A DNA stretch of 64,000 nucleotides from Paracamarosporium sp. OC-R06-R3 (taxonomy: Eukaryota; Ascomycota; Dothideomycetes; Pleosporales; Didymosphaeriaceae): positions 703,649 to 767,648 of the forward strand of contig JACVRA010000210.1 of the NCBI GenBank assembly GCA_019828545.1, written 5' to 3'. Below, piece after piece: positions 12,238 through 23,980 of this stretch. How positions within the stretch are numbered: the first letter of the stretch is position 1; the number at the start of each line of letters is the position of its first letter. The translations under genes were made by a program, and so were the position numbers. A model generated the notes under the pieces. That model saw nothing but the letters and a program-made list of their open reading frames with translations. It was not told the origin of the DNA and did no database searches.

Positions 12238-12829
12238 TCATGAAAGTCCCTTGGGAGGAAAGCTGGATTCTCGTTTGACACCATCTTTGGATATACGGGC
12301 GAACTGAAGCGTGGCAAGACCAGACCATTGACCGTTCCAGTCTTTTAGCTTTTGCAGATTGTCGGCATTCTCGAGATCGGGGACCCAAAAGCCAGAAGCG
12401 TATTCGCCCTGCTCCATGGCTTGGTTTTGCTTCAACAGAGTTTCGCGTGTGGATGGCGGTCTTCCAGCACGACGTCCTGCCTTTGAGTTGGCCAGTTCTT
12501 CGTCATCACGACCAAGAAAATCTTCGATCATGGCCTGGATGTCGGATATGGATAGCGCAGACCCATGTTCCATGGTATATGATTGAAACGATTTGATGCG
12601 GAGCACTTTCTGGGAATCAGCGACTCGGCACTATGGACACAAGAGAGAACATCTCACGGTATGGGCGGTTCTGCTTTTCTCTGACTGCAGCCAGGCGGTT
12701 GAGCTTGTCGTCACGCTGAGCAGCACTTTGCAGACGGCGCGTATCCCGGCTGTTCTCGTGAAGAGCGACGTTCTTGCCCTTCTTCTTAGTTATGTGCTTC
12801 TGCACCTTGCTCAGACGGTTGCTTGGCAT
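12238..12829 (-). CDS. TMA16: Translation machinery-associated protein 16 (TMA16)
   Basis: Small conserved eukaryotic protein that associates with pre-60S particles and the translation machinery. Two exons (12829-12658, 12605-12238) join in phase to 179 residues; the intron ends at GAAAG. The start at 12829 is chosen because MPSNRLSKVQKHITKKKG matches the usual N-terminus; a Met 17 codons upstream would add an unrelated leader. Family landmarks are LHENSRD, then the block from DDEELANSK to RRAGRPPSTRE, then GEYASGFWVPDLENADNL, WNGQW and RESSFPPKG. It is divergent from EXO1. Confidence 0.92.
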
Positions 12830-13203
12830 TTCTTCGGGCGTGTCCCCTTTTTCTTCCGGGGTTGATGGTGGTTTTTGCAAGGTGGTTGCCGACTCAAAAT
12901 TTCGTCGCGAAAGGGCTACCGGTACACAATCTTAGCGCTGTGGCTAAGCTAGCCGTGGCTCGCAAGGGCAGGCGGGCAGGCACGACCACGACCACGACCC
13001 GCTCCGTCCGACGCGTACCCGCCCAATCTCACGCGTCGACTACACCCCAGGCGGGTTCCCCTCCCACACCACCCTCGTTCGACGGCGACAATATCAACGC
13101 TTTTCCTTTTTGCTCGACCCTCAACGAACAGCAATGCCGCAATAGCGGGCAGCTCGCTCAAGCCCTCGTTGAGGCTCCGACGCGCCACTGGCCCAGCGCT
13201 AAC
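12830..13203. promoter_or_regulatory. Bidirectional spacer TMA16/EXO1
   Basis: Spacer of 374 bases between the start codons of divergent TMA16 and EXO1; both promoters must lie here or overlap it. It contains a repetitive acgaccacgaccacgacc patch near 12981. No clear TATA box was seen. Confidence 0.5.
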
Positions 13204-15487
13204 ATGGGTATCTCTGGTGCGTACATTGTTGGGACGTTATACAGTCCGCCTGTTGACGACGCAAAGGTCTCTTGCCGTTGTTGAAATCGGTGCAGAAGCC
13301 ATGCAGCCTCAAAAAATTCGATGGCCAAACCATCGGGGTGGATGCCTACGGCTGGCTGCACCGCGGCACAGCTGCGTGCGCCATAGAGCTGGCCCAGGAC
13401 AAGCCGACAACAAAGTAGGCACTCGCATTCCCGAATGATGGACAGCAGCTCACAATCGTAGATATGTTGACTTTGCTATGAACCGCGTTCGCATGCTCGT
13501 CCACTTTGGCATTACTCCTTACCTCGTTTTTGATGGCGACAACCTACCCAGCAAGTCTGGTACAGAAAAGGAGCGGAGAGAAAAGCGGAAGGAGAGCAGG
13601 AGAGTTGGACTGGAGCTACTCAAGGTCGGCAAGACTTCGCAAGCCCACCTCGAACTCCAAAAGTCTGTGGATGTGACGCCGGAAATGGCGCGCATGCTGA
13701 TTGAAGAACTCAAGCACCACAACATCCAATACATCGTCGCTCCGTATGAAGCAGATTCACAATTAGCCTATCTGGAACGCAAGGGAATCATCGACGGTAT
13801 CCTGTCCGAGGATTCGGATCTGCTGGTCTTTGGTGCCAAGTGTCTAATCACCAAACTAGACAAGTATGGTGAATGCGTGGAAGTAAATCGGAGCCATTTT
13901 ACAGCATGTAGGGAGGTCAGCCTGGTTGGTTGGAGTGATGCCGACTTCAGACGAATGGCCATCCTGAGTGGCTGTGACTATCTTCCCGGCATTGGTGGCA
14001 TGGGCTTGAAGACAGCATATCGAATGTTACGAAAACACAAAAATGTCGAACGCCTCATCAAAGCCGTACAGTTTGACGGGAAGTTCAAGGTACCCAATGG
14101 CTATCTCGAAGACTTCTACCAGGCTGAGAATACGTTTCTCTACCCATGGGTTTATTGTCCATTGTCCAAGCAACTGGTCAATCTCACTAATCCCGGTGCC
14201 GATGTCGACGTCTCGCGAATGACGTATATTGGAGCCAACGTACCTTCTCACTTAGCGTACGGCGTCGCACGAGGTGAGCTGCACCCACGCTCAAAACAGC
14301 CCTTGATCCTCCGAGCGCAGATCAAGCCAACCGGCAAACCTCTCCGACCAGCGCGAACGAGTTCGTCGAGTGTACAAACACCCATTAGCAAGCAAACAAG
14401 GCCGATTGATTCGTTCTTCAAAGCAAAACGAACTCCTTTAGCAGAACTGGATGTTAATCTTTTCACGCCGTCACCCAGTCAGCAAGTACTTCTGGAGCAG
14501 CAGCGAAACAATACCGGATGGGAAGCAGTCCCAGCCCCACAAAATGGCCAACAACAGCAACCTTCACGAGCTCATACCGCGCCTCAACTAGCTAGGCGTT
14601 TCAGTTCGAATTCGTCAACATCAAGACGAACGGTACCGAATCCTTCGAAAAGGCAACGACTATGTTCTGACTCTGAAGCTGGTACTCCCGCAAGCAATGA
14701 GGATAAATCTACGCGGAGCCGCTTCTTCGCTTCATCGGTTGCTGAACCAAGCCCCTCGCTACGCCCAAACAAAGCTCAAAGGAGGAGGTCTAGCAGAGAC
14801 TTTGAATTGTATTCTGATGACTCTGTTGAGGGTGCTATGGCTAACCTGGTCGATTGGGAAGGAGCCGGTCCTTCACCGAGGAAGAAGTTGAAGGTCTTCA
14901 AAGATAGCTTCAATTCTAACATAGCTAGCGATTCTCAGTCAACTGATACATCAAGGTCCACACTGGAAACGTCGCAGGACACTCAAGACCCTGCCATCGT
15001 TACGCCTGCGACTTCTTTCGGCAGTCCTGAGCCGGACTCGGTGTTCAGTGCTTCCCTCTCCAAGCATCTTGAATCTCTTCGCTCAAAATTCTCGTATGGC
15101 GCGGCTAGCTCTTCTTCCTTAACCACAACGACATCGCAAAGACCAATTTCTGCCCAAAAGACAAAGTCGTTCAAGCCTGCTTCTGCTGATCAGCCTATTC
15201 GCCAAGAAGAGGATACTCCTGCATTTACTGCTACGCATACGACCGTAGTCGAAGACTTCGAAGACGAAATATTGGTCGAGGCTACCACTGGTACTGTTAC
15301 TGAAACTGAGGTGGAAGTACCTGCCAGCGATACAGAGGATATTGCGCCTAGACCTTCCACGCCATACCGGCAGCTGGAAGTGAAAGGTAGCGAGGAATTA
15401 CTCGTACCAGAGTCGAGCGATGTAGAAAGCATATGTTCGCCCCGTAAGCCTTTGCTGAATCTCGGAAGATTTGCATTCGGCGCATGA
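13204..15487 (+). CDS. EXO1: Exonuclease 1 (XPG/FEN1 family)
   Basis: 5'-3' exonuclease and flap endonuclease acting in mismatch repair and in resection of DNA ends in the nucleus. Three exons (13204-13216, 13267-13414, 13462-15487) give 728 residues. The first exon is only 13 bases (MGIS plus one base), and the join yields the invariant start MGISGLLPLLKS. The N-domain has DAYGWLHRG and FGITPYLVFDGD. The I-domain has YEADSQLAYLE and SEDSDLLVFG, carrying the metal-binding acids, and SGCDYLPGIGGMGLKTAY is the H3TH element. The long C-terminal half is Ser-rich and disordered, as in the family, and includes IDSFFK, which resembles a PCNA-binding motif (inference). It is intact. Confidence 0.96.
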
Positions 15488-16150
15488 TGTTTCACAATAT
15501 TTGATACGATTATTGATACCCGATTCAGTGTTCTGAGCTTCTGCACGCGATGGCCATCTCAGCAACTTGGGTATTTTGTACTGCATTGCACAGACTCATG
15601 AACTGAAACGAGCGGCAGCGTCAAATTCTCGTTATAGCGTTCACCATTTCTCCACAGAATTAAATATACCCATATTAATCGATCGTCTTCTTCTCGATGA
15701 ATCTATCCCTTTTCCATGCGTATTCCCGATGTCCGTTACAAAGGCTCGCTTACAGACCTACAGCAGAATCTGTACTCCATTGACCTCGGCGCTTGAAGCC
15801 CATTCCAAATTTCTGGGGCCTGAGTAAAACCCTGAGAAAACAACGTCTTGCTTGTGGCGCACTTTTAAGACAAAGGCAGGAACATTATTTCACAACACAT
15901 GACAGCGCTCGCTTTCATAATAACCCAAACAAAGGAATCTCTAGAGCTTCCGGCGCAAGAAGCAAATGGTACTTAAAGTCGAGTGCCCTCTCAGAAAGAA
16001 GGGATGGGCCGTCGAACTTTTGATACAATTCAGCTCGTTAAGGAGAGAGGTAACGATCTAAGTTCATCTTTCACTTGTCAAGCAAGCAGCTCAACACAAT
16101 CACGTACACTCTGAATAATACCCGGCCAGTTATACTTCCTACTTTAAGAG
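15488..16150. other. Intergenic, no gene seen
   Basis: Between EXO1 and the H1-like gene, both on the plus strand. It holds the EXO1 3' end and the next promoter; no motif-bearing frame was found. Confidence 0.45.
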
Positions 16151-17228
16151 ATGGCACCGAGACCTACGTTTCCTATACCACCACAGGGGGGTGGGGCGCA
16201 CCGACCATTTGGCATAGGTACAAGGCATAGTATCAGACAGTTAGCGGTGAGTTTACCATTTTTCGTCACTGATGTGAGGCTTACATTTATGCACTTAGTC
16301 GGGTGGTACGTATGTCGGCTTTTACGGAGAAGCAAACCTTCAACGCGTGGCAGAAGAAGAAGCCTCAAGAGCACGGCCGCTACCCACTGCGCGCCCAGCC
16401 AAGGGTGCTGCAAGCAAGACCGCAACGAAAACCAAGAGTGCTGCAAGCAAAACTGCAACGAGGACAGCCAAAGGTGCTGCAAGCAAGACCGCAAAGAGGA
16501 CAACCAAAGGCGCTGCAAGCAAAACCGCAAAGAGAACAACCAAAAGCGCTGCAAGTAAGACCGCAAGGACAGTCAAAGGCGCTGCAAGTAAGACCGCAAC
16601 GAGAACAACCAAAGGCGCTGCAAGCAAGACCGCCACGACGAAATCCAAAGGCGCTGCAAGCAAGACCGCAACGAGGACAACCAGAGGCGCTGCAAGCAAG
16701 ACTGCGACAACAACAACAACAGCCAAGGTTGCTACAAGCAAGATCGCAACGACGACAACTAAAGGCGGTACGGGCAATATCACAACAACCAAGGGCGCCA
16801 TGGTCGCTCAAAATCCTGATGACTCTAACGATGAAGTTGAAGAAGTTGAAAAGGTAGAAGAGGCTGAAGAAGCTGAAGAGGCTGGCAATACCACTACTGG
16901 TAAGGCCGCTGCGGGTAAGACCCCAGCTACTACTAAGTCTGCTACCACTTCTGGCCGAGTCACGAATACAAAGAAAAGGAAGGTTTCCACTGGAACCAAG
17001 AAGGCAACAGTAATTGTGCTTTCGGACCCTGAAGACTCTGGAGACTCTGGAGACTCTGAAGACTCTGAAGGCTATAAAGACCCTGGTGAGGGTGGTGAGG
17101 GTGAAGCTGGAGATGCTGATGAGTTTGACGAATCTGATGAATTTGATGGGGATCCAACTCCTCCCCGCAAGAAGGCCAAGCGAGCCAACAGCAAGAGGAC
17201 GGAACCTACTAAGCCCAAGAGCGAGTGA
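16151..17228 (+). CDS. Histone H1-like Lys/Ala/Thr-rich repeat protein
   Basis: Predicted nuclear, DNA- or chromatin-binding protein of 341 residues from two exons (16151-16246, 16299-17228). An N-terminal segment of about 60 residues (RPTFPIPPQGGG..., GGTYVGFYGEANLQRVAEEEAS) looks folded and distinct from the rest. From about residue 75 to 200 it consists of some ten degenerate copies of a 12-residue unit of the type KGAASKTATRTT, which resembles the AKP-type tails of linker histones. Next comes an acidic stretch (EVEEVEKVEEAEEAEEA), then KKRKV, an acidic Asp/Glu/Ser block and a basic tail (PPRKKAKRANSKR), both good nuclear signals. I do not see the winged-helix H5/H1 globular domain, so 'H1-like' describes composition only. 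Other frames of the repeat stay open and are artefacts of it. Confidence 0.75.
16395..16775 (+). repeat. Degenerate ~36-base coding tandem repeat
   Basis: Tandem units of about 36 bases with the core GGCGCTGCAAGCAAGACCGC recur through this stretch and encode the Lys/Ala/Thr-rich 12-residue units. Unit length varies (some lack a few codons), which fits expansion and contraction by slippage or unequal exchange. Confidence 0.8.
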
Positions 17229-18435
17229 CGTTGAAGGTTAGTGCACATTCCCTTGCCATTGCCCTCATTATCTATTATGTTTCAAATCCATTCTGAACCA
17301 GTCTCTATATTTTTTTTTCAGTCCGAGTCTCCTTAAGTCCTGAATCTAACGTAAACAGCCAAAACAGGGTTGAACTACCTTCTATCACTATATTCAACAG
17401 TGGTGATTGACCAATTTTATAATATCTAGAGAAACGTAAGTGTGGGGAGATATTGCTTGCTCAACACGGAGAGCAGCTCATTAGAACCACGATGTCGTTC
17501 ACCCTTTTAGCTTTGCTCTTTGTAAGGGCAAGCATCTGGGCGATGTAACTTAGATGCGCTTCGCCTTCGTTCGTCAGTCCTTGTCTTACATATCGTTATT
17601 TAAATTAGAATGTAACCTAAGTTGACCGAAATGTTTCATTTGCGGACATTTGAAGATTTTGAGTCCGTCTTCACTGACTATATGAACTATCGGGTTATAT
17701 TACCATCAGTCCTCGCTTTTACTTCCAAGTTTATGGCTTTCAAATGTGAGAAGAATACATTACCTAGGATTAGAACCAACCCAACCAGATAGACTTGGGC
17801 CTCTGTACGCAAGTTCTGATACATGTGCTACCAATGCCGCAACAAAAGTTGATGTACTCATGCTGGATGGACTATTGTACGGACGTGGCAATCACAAAAG
17901 CTGCGTAAGTACAACATACAAACAAATTTAGCCACATCGTATAGATGTCGTGTTATCCAGCACATTGACTTGTGTTCGGTGACATTGAGAAAATTGTTGG
18001 AGAATCAGTAGTTACCAGGACAGGAACTAGCCTCTTCAGGTTACAGTATCGTAGCGCGAAGGCAGCGACATGCCACAAACATTGTAACCCCCAAACCCAA
18101 GAATCTTCCCGCAATTTCCCCTCGCTTCCTCCGACGCGTAATTGATTCATGGAAAGAAAACAGCACAGCCTGTACAGACTCGATATCACCTATGGCTCTT
18201 ATTGAAGAAATTGAACATTATTACATTCAAATATATTCGAGCTACCAAAAATCACAAGAATCATTGCTGAAATCCTTCGTATAGCCATTAACCTGATATG
18301 GATGGGTGTCAGCTCTTGGCGGCGTGGCTATCTTAGTCAAGGATTGTGGCACAATCAATTGGCTTTGTGTGAACATCTTTTCCACGTCTTCCCATCGATC
18401 TTTACCTTCTGTTTGCTCATCGTCTAGCTGGCATA
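17229..18435. other. Intergenic, AT-richer, no gene seen
   Basis: This 1.2 kb lies upstream of the acyltransferase gene and contains only short frames without motifs. A T-run follows the H1-like stop (near 17310) and may belong to its 3' end. Confidence 0.45.
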
Positions 18436-20209
18436 ATGGCCTCTCTCTTAGCCCACCTATCCAATTGGTGGAATGGCGCACCGACGCAGCCTGCACGCGT
18501 TCCAACAGATACAGTTATACCGCTACATTATATCGACAGTAATAAGATGTTCTCGGACATTGTAATGCATTTTTCGATGCAATTTGATCATGTTCTCGAC
18601 GTGGACAAGCTCGTTGGTGCATATGAGAAGTTGTTGGAGAAGCCCGGATGGAGAAAGTTGGGGGCCAGAATACGACGCGATGTAGGTTGGAAATGCCTCT
18701 CTTGGTTATAACACCGTGATCTTAAATGCGCCACCACAAATTGTAAAAACACTTCTCAGAGGCAAATAGTTCTCAATCTTGGCAGTCTCCATAGTACGTA
18801 CAAATTGCCAACTAATTATATCGCAGAAATCTGGCAAACTCGAGTACCATGTACCTGCAGCGTATACAAAAGAAAGACCAGCTATCAGTTTCTCACAAAC
18901 CAAATATGATATGCGCATTGCTGAGCATTCGATTGGTTCTACTCTACTACGACCAAAGGACACTGTACAAGTCTCTGGAAACATCAAGGAATATCGCCCG
19001 CTTCTCTTGCCCAAAAGCAACCCTACTAAGTTAGAAGACTGGCTATACACGGATCGCGCGCAGTTAGTTCTCCACGTTGTTTCCTTTGAGGACGCCACAA
19101 TCATTACGGTGACCTGGCTGCATTCTTTCCTGGATGCCATCAGCCTGCAAATGGTCTTTAACGCTTGGACAGCCATGCTTCAAGGTCGCGAACAAGACAT
19201 CCCAGAATTCTACGGCGAGCTTGAGGACCCACTGACCACTTTAGGGGCACCTCTGGATCCCAAGCTCACTGAAAACGGGGTTGAGGAGGAAGAGTTCATC
19301 TTGAAAAACAAGACAGTCAAAGGCTGGAAATTCTTTCAATTCGTCTTCAACCTTCTATGGGATCTTCTCATGTATCGCAACGAAGATCTCCACTACATCA
19401 TCGTCCCACCCGCAGTCTTCGATACCCTCCGCTCCGAAGCCATGGCCTCTCTAACCGCTCCCTGGAATGACCCCAAGACAGCACCGGTGCTCACACCAGA
19501 CCAATCGAATCCTCCGACGGCCTCAAATCCTAACCCACCGCCCTTCCTTTCCGACGGCGATATGCTCTGCGCATGGTGTACACGCCTCTTCACATCCTCA
19601 CTCCCCACCCTATCACGCTCTTCACCAAAGCGCGTAATCCAGATCCTAAACGTGTTCAACATGCAGGACCTGCTCAGCTCCACCTATCCCGTGCTCATAC
19701 CGAAAGGCACCAATTACGTCCACAACTGCGCTTCCTACATCCAGTCTTTCTTCACGCAGCACGAGCTCCTCACCATGCCACTGGGCCACATCGCCGCCAG
19801 GATCCGAGCCGACCTCGTCCTGCAAACGACGCGCCCGCAGATGGAAGCCAGAATGCGGCTGCAGCGCGTCGAGGTAGCAAAGTCGGGCAACCCGCCGCTG
19901 TATGGCGAGGGCGACATGCAGCTCAGTCCGTTTACGAACTGGCACAAGGCACGGATGTTTGACGTCGACTTCGGCGGGGCGGTGGTGGGCGGGGACAAGG
20001 GCACGGTCGCAAAGCCAGTGTATGCGGTGCCACAGGCGACGACGCGCGGGATGCCAGTGCGGAATTCGGGCAATATTACCGGGCGAGATGGCAAGGGCAA
20101 TTGGTGGATTACCGGGATGCTGACGACGGAGACGTGGGACAATGTGCAAAAGAAGGTGGACGAGTTCAACAAAGAGCTGGCGGCGAATGGAGCGAAAGTG
20201 GAAGTATAG
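18436..20209 (+). CDS. BAHD/trichothecene-acetyltransferase-like acyltransferase
   Basis: Probable acyl-CoA-dependent acyltransferase of the large fungal 'transferase' family (PF02458-like), which acylates hydroxyl or amino groups of small metabolites. Two exons (18436-18681, 18827-20209) across a 145-base intron give 542 residues. The catalytic HxxxD motif is seen as WLHSFLDA near residue 185. The C-terminal structural motif usually read as DFGWG is here HKARMFDVDFGGA. The start SNWWNGAPTQPARVPTDTVIPLHYIDSNK and the SMQFDHVLDVDKL helix fit family members. No polyketide or peptide synthase lies nearby, so there is no sign of a biosynthetic cluster in the window. Substrate unknown. Confidence 0.82.
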
Positions 20210-20518
20210 GTCACGTCACTTAGAACATATATAGATATCCACGTTATCTAGGTATGTACGACACAAGTAGCCAAGGAGAGCAAAAGGGTCCGAGAACAAC
20301 GAATCCAAGCATTTGAAAGACAGAAAAGGCGCTTTTCAGCAGGGACCGACAAGAATAGAAGATAGAAGATACGTGAGATACATCCGCTGCTTTTCTACGA
20401 TGCCTACTTCCGTGCAATCGATCCCCTCCTTATCACTGTGTACTAGCCGTGTGTGGCAATGGCTTCTCCTAGCCAAACAGCTTCCCCATCTACTGCAAGT
20501 CAGTCATGAAGGAGAGGG

Positions 20519-23500
20519 CTAGAAAGGAATCTCGCTCACCATTCCTCTCCTAGCCTTCTCCACATCGTATGTGTGCGGTGGTGGCGGCGGGTAGTAGCCA
20601 CTTCTAGAGCTAGTCGTGAACGTCGAGGGTGTTCTGGTAATACTTGTGGTATCTGAAGGCGCGGACGAAGTTGAAGTGGTAATGGATTTTACAGCTTCAG
20701 AGGAATCCGAGGAGAATGTCGTGCCCTCGGTGGTGACGGTGGGGTTAGATTTAGAGGAAGTAGAGAAGATTGACGATGTAATGATTTCAGTAGTGACCGG
20801 CGCTGTCGTAGAGCTGAGACTTGCGCTTGAAGAAGATGATGACGCGGTTGTTGAGCTACCTGAAGTGGATGATTCGGTCCCCGGTGCTGTGGATGAGGTT
20901 GAGCTCAAGCTTGTCGATGAAGACGAAGACTCCGCTGTTGAGCTGGCTGAGCTTGTTCCAGACGACGCAGATGATTCATTAGAGAGAGAAGATGAAGATG
21001 AACTCGTCGAACTAGCTGACGTTGCTGGGACTGTGGAAGAACTTGAGCTTAGATCTGACGTCGAAGATGTCACCGTAGACGAACTAGCTGATGTTGAGGA
21101 GACGGTTGTGGGAGCCTCCGTTGTGCTTGAGCTCAGACTAGTTGAGGTTGAAGACAGCGTTGTTGAAGGAGTTGTGATAGATGACAGAGAGGTAACTGGA
21201 GATGTCTCTGTTGTACTAATGCTTGCACTAGACAAAGAAGACGACGAATCTGTTGTCACACTAGCTGAAGTTGAAGACACGGTTATAGGCAGCTCCGAAG
21301 TGCTCAAAAGGCTCGAGGAGGATGACGAAGATTCGGTTGACGTGCTGATCAAAGCAGACGATGAAGTTTCGGAGAACGTTGAGCCTGAGCTTGAAGACTC
21401 AGCTGTAGCGCTCGAGCTCGACGAAGTGGGTGACGACGTTGTTATCTCGGTCGACGTCGTGATAACACTAGAGGATGAATCGGAAGTAACGCTTGACAAT
21501 GACGACGACGAGCTTTCCGACGTTGAAGACGAAGAGACCGATGTCGAAGTAACCGAGTCGCTCGGGCTCGAAGATTCAGTAGTAGAAGAGACCAAGCTCG
21601 ACGACTCAACTGTGGAACTTGTGCTAGACGTGGATGTGAACGGTGACGCAGTTGATTCCGTTGTCAAGCTAGACGATGACTCTGAAGTGGTACCGGAAGA
21701 CAACGACGAGGATTCAGCGCTTGAAGAAAACTCCGAACTAAAGCTTGAAGCCTCCGAGCTAGAGCTCAACGGTATCGAAGAAGACGAAGACCGAGAGACA
21801 GTAATCGTAGTTATCGTAATCACAGACGTTGTGAGGGGCGCCGATGACGTCGGGCTTGGCTTTGTCGGCAATGGCCTAAAGTTCGATGATGATCCCGGTG
21901 TGAAAGATTGGGACGAGGTCGTGTTGGAGACTGCCGTGCTGCTAGATGAAGACTCCGAAGACTCCGAGCTTGAAGAGTTTCCCGTGGTCAACGATGAGGA
22001 AGAGTACTCGGTGCTTGTGGAAGTTGCAGGTACGGTTGAATTGGCCAGTGATTTCGACGTTGTTGTCGGAATGGATGTAAAGGTCGAATTGCACGTCGTG
22101 TCAATGCTCGATGTAGGCCCCACGGTGCTTGAATTGCTGAACCTTGTGAGGCTCTGTGTAGTCGTGCTCGAGTTACTGAACCTTGTGAAGCTCTGCGTAG
22201 TCGTGCTTGTGTTGCTGAAGCTTGTAAATTCCGGTGAACTGGTGGTACTTGGGGTACTAGTCTGCGTAGTCGTGCTTGAATTGCTGAAGCTGGTAAAGCT
22301 CTGTGTAGCCGTACTCGAATTACTAAAGCTCGTAGTTTCCAGCGAACTGGTGGTGCTCGAGGTGTTGAAGTCGGTGAAAGTCTGCGTAGGCGTACTAGTA
22401 TTGCTGAAGCTCGTAAAGCTCGTCAAGCTCGTACTCGAGTTACTGAAGCTCGTGAAGCTCTGCGTAGTCGCACTTGCATTGCTGAAGCTCGTAGCTTCCG
22501 GTGAGCTAGTAGTACTCGGAGTACTGAAGTCCGTGAAGCTCTGTGTAGTCGTGCTCGAGTTACTGAACCCTGTGAAGCTCTGCGTAGTCGCACTCGTATT
22601 GCTAAAGCTCGTAAACTCCGGCGAACTGGTGGTACTCTGTGTACTAAAGTCCGTCAAGCTCTGCGTAGGCGTGCTAGTATTGCTGAAGCTCGTAAAGCTC
22701 TGCGTAGGCGTACTCGTATTGCTAAAGCTCGTAAAGCTCTGCGTAGGCGTGCTCGAGTTACTAAAGCTCGTAAAACTCTGTGTAGCTGTACTTGAATTGC
22801 TGAAGCTCGTAAATTCTGCCGAACTGGTGGTACTCTGTGTACTAAAGCTCGTAGCGCTCTCCGTCCCCGTACTCGAATTGCTGAAGCTCGTAAAACTCTT
22901 CGAAGTCGTGCTCGGGACAAACGACGTCGTGTTGGCCGCCGAGGTTGTAAGCGAGGAGAACGACGACGTGGTGTTCGTCGTCGTCGAACACGATGACGTT
23001 GAGTTGGCAGACGAGAAGGAGGTAGGGCCTACCGTTGTCGTTGTGTTCCATATCCCGGTCGTTGTTATCGTGGCGGATGTGGCGGTGCCGGTTGATGTCG
23101 GGATCACGGTGGTGGTTGGCGAAGGTATTTCTGTAGTGCTATTTGTCGGAGTTGCGGTGGAAGAAGTTACGTTAGCGGTGCCAGTTGAAGTAACCACCGA
23201 AGTGCTGTTGAAGGTGGACGTAGTCTCCTCAGTGCAAGAAGTCGAGGTAGCGATGGTACTATTGGTCCATATCGGGCCAGTCGACGTGGACGTCAGGGAA
23301 GTCACCGGTCCGGTTCCAGTGGAGCTGGAAGAAGCGCTTGTGGAGCTAAACCCGGTTCCCGTGCTGGGGAAGGACGAAGAGGTGGAAGTGAAAGAAGAAG
23401 AAGAAGAAGAAGAATTACTTGAGACGAAAGGTGAGGGCAAGGCCTTTGTCGTGACGGTAGTACAGTAGGAGCGGCTGAAAGCGTCACGGAAGCATGAGGT

Positions 23501-23980
23501 TGAAGGGCTGAAAGTAGTTGACGGTGTGCTGGTGATGTTGATGGATGTAGAGGAGGCAGGCGATGAACTTGTAGGTGCAGAAGTCGTGTTGAATGTATCC
23601 GTAGAGGACGTTGCTGTGCTCAGTGGTATGCTTGATGTCGCCAAACTAGTACCCTCAGTGGAGAATGAGTTGCTTGTTGTACCCGTGGAGGACATTTCTT
23701 CCTCGCAGGGCTCACTCGTAGTGGATGAGGGTGTTGGGAGTGAGGAAAAAGAAGTTCCATGTTTATCCCGTCGGAGGTTCTTTGGGACATGATCTAGATA
23801 GGGCAAAACTCAGTGTTGAGTCCAGAGAGTTTATTGCGTCAAGAGCACTGTGCAGGGAAGAGTTGTTGTGAGGCTGGGCCTCTTGATGCACTGGGAAGAT
23901 CATGGAGACTTACACGGTAAAGGGTCTGCAGCGGCCAGTGCTAATACCGCAGTCAAGCAGAGAATGCTAGCAACCCTCAT
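20519..23980 (-). CDS. Large secreted Ser/Thr-rich repeat protein (mucin/adhesin-like)
   Basis: Predicted extracellular protein of 1,118 residues. Exon 1 (23980-23914) encodes a signal peptide (MRVASILCLTAVLALAAADP) and joins in phase to exon 2 (23808-20519). After a short basic segment (KNLRRDK) nearly the whole chain is Ser/Thr, with few other residues. A central block (about 22130-22920) is made of units of 12-13 residues of the type SFTSFSNSSTTTQ, with scattered TTSSPE variants. Only a small cysteine patch (SCFRDAFSRSYC) breaks the pattern. The C-terminus (PPPPPHTYDVEKARRG...) is not hydrophobic, so no GPI anchor is evident, unlike many fungal adhesins. Heavy O-glycosylation and a wall or matrix role are inference. 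The opposite strand is open for 950 codons only because Ser/Thr codons read as Glu/Asp/Val in reverse. Confidence 0.75.
22130..22920 (-). repeat. Tandem coding repeat, ~36-39 base units
   Basis: The array inside the Ser/Thr-rich gene encodes the SFTSFSNSS(T)TQ units. On the plus strand the recurring cores are GCTGAAGCTCGTAAA and CTCTGCGTAG. Units are near-identical in places and diverged in others, so copy number probably varies among strains. Confidence 0.8.

Noticed and set aside
16303..16857. Alternative long frames on both strands over the H1-like repeat
   Set aside because: A tandem repeat whose unit is a multiple of three keeps other frames open. Only the Lys/Ala/Thr frame continues into the acidic and nuclear-signal region and joins exon 1 in phase.
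20616..23468. Plus-strand open frame of 950 codons, Glu/Val/Leu/Asp-rich
   Set aside because: It is the exact reverse of the Ser/Thr-rich coding region. Ser and Thr codons read backward give Glu, Asp, Val and Gly codons and no stops, so the frame is a composition artefact.
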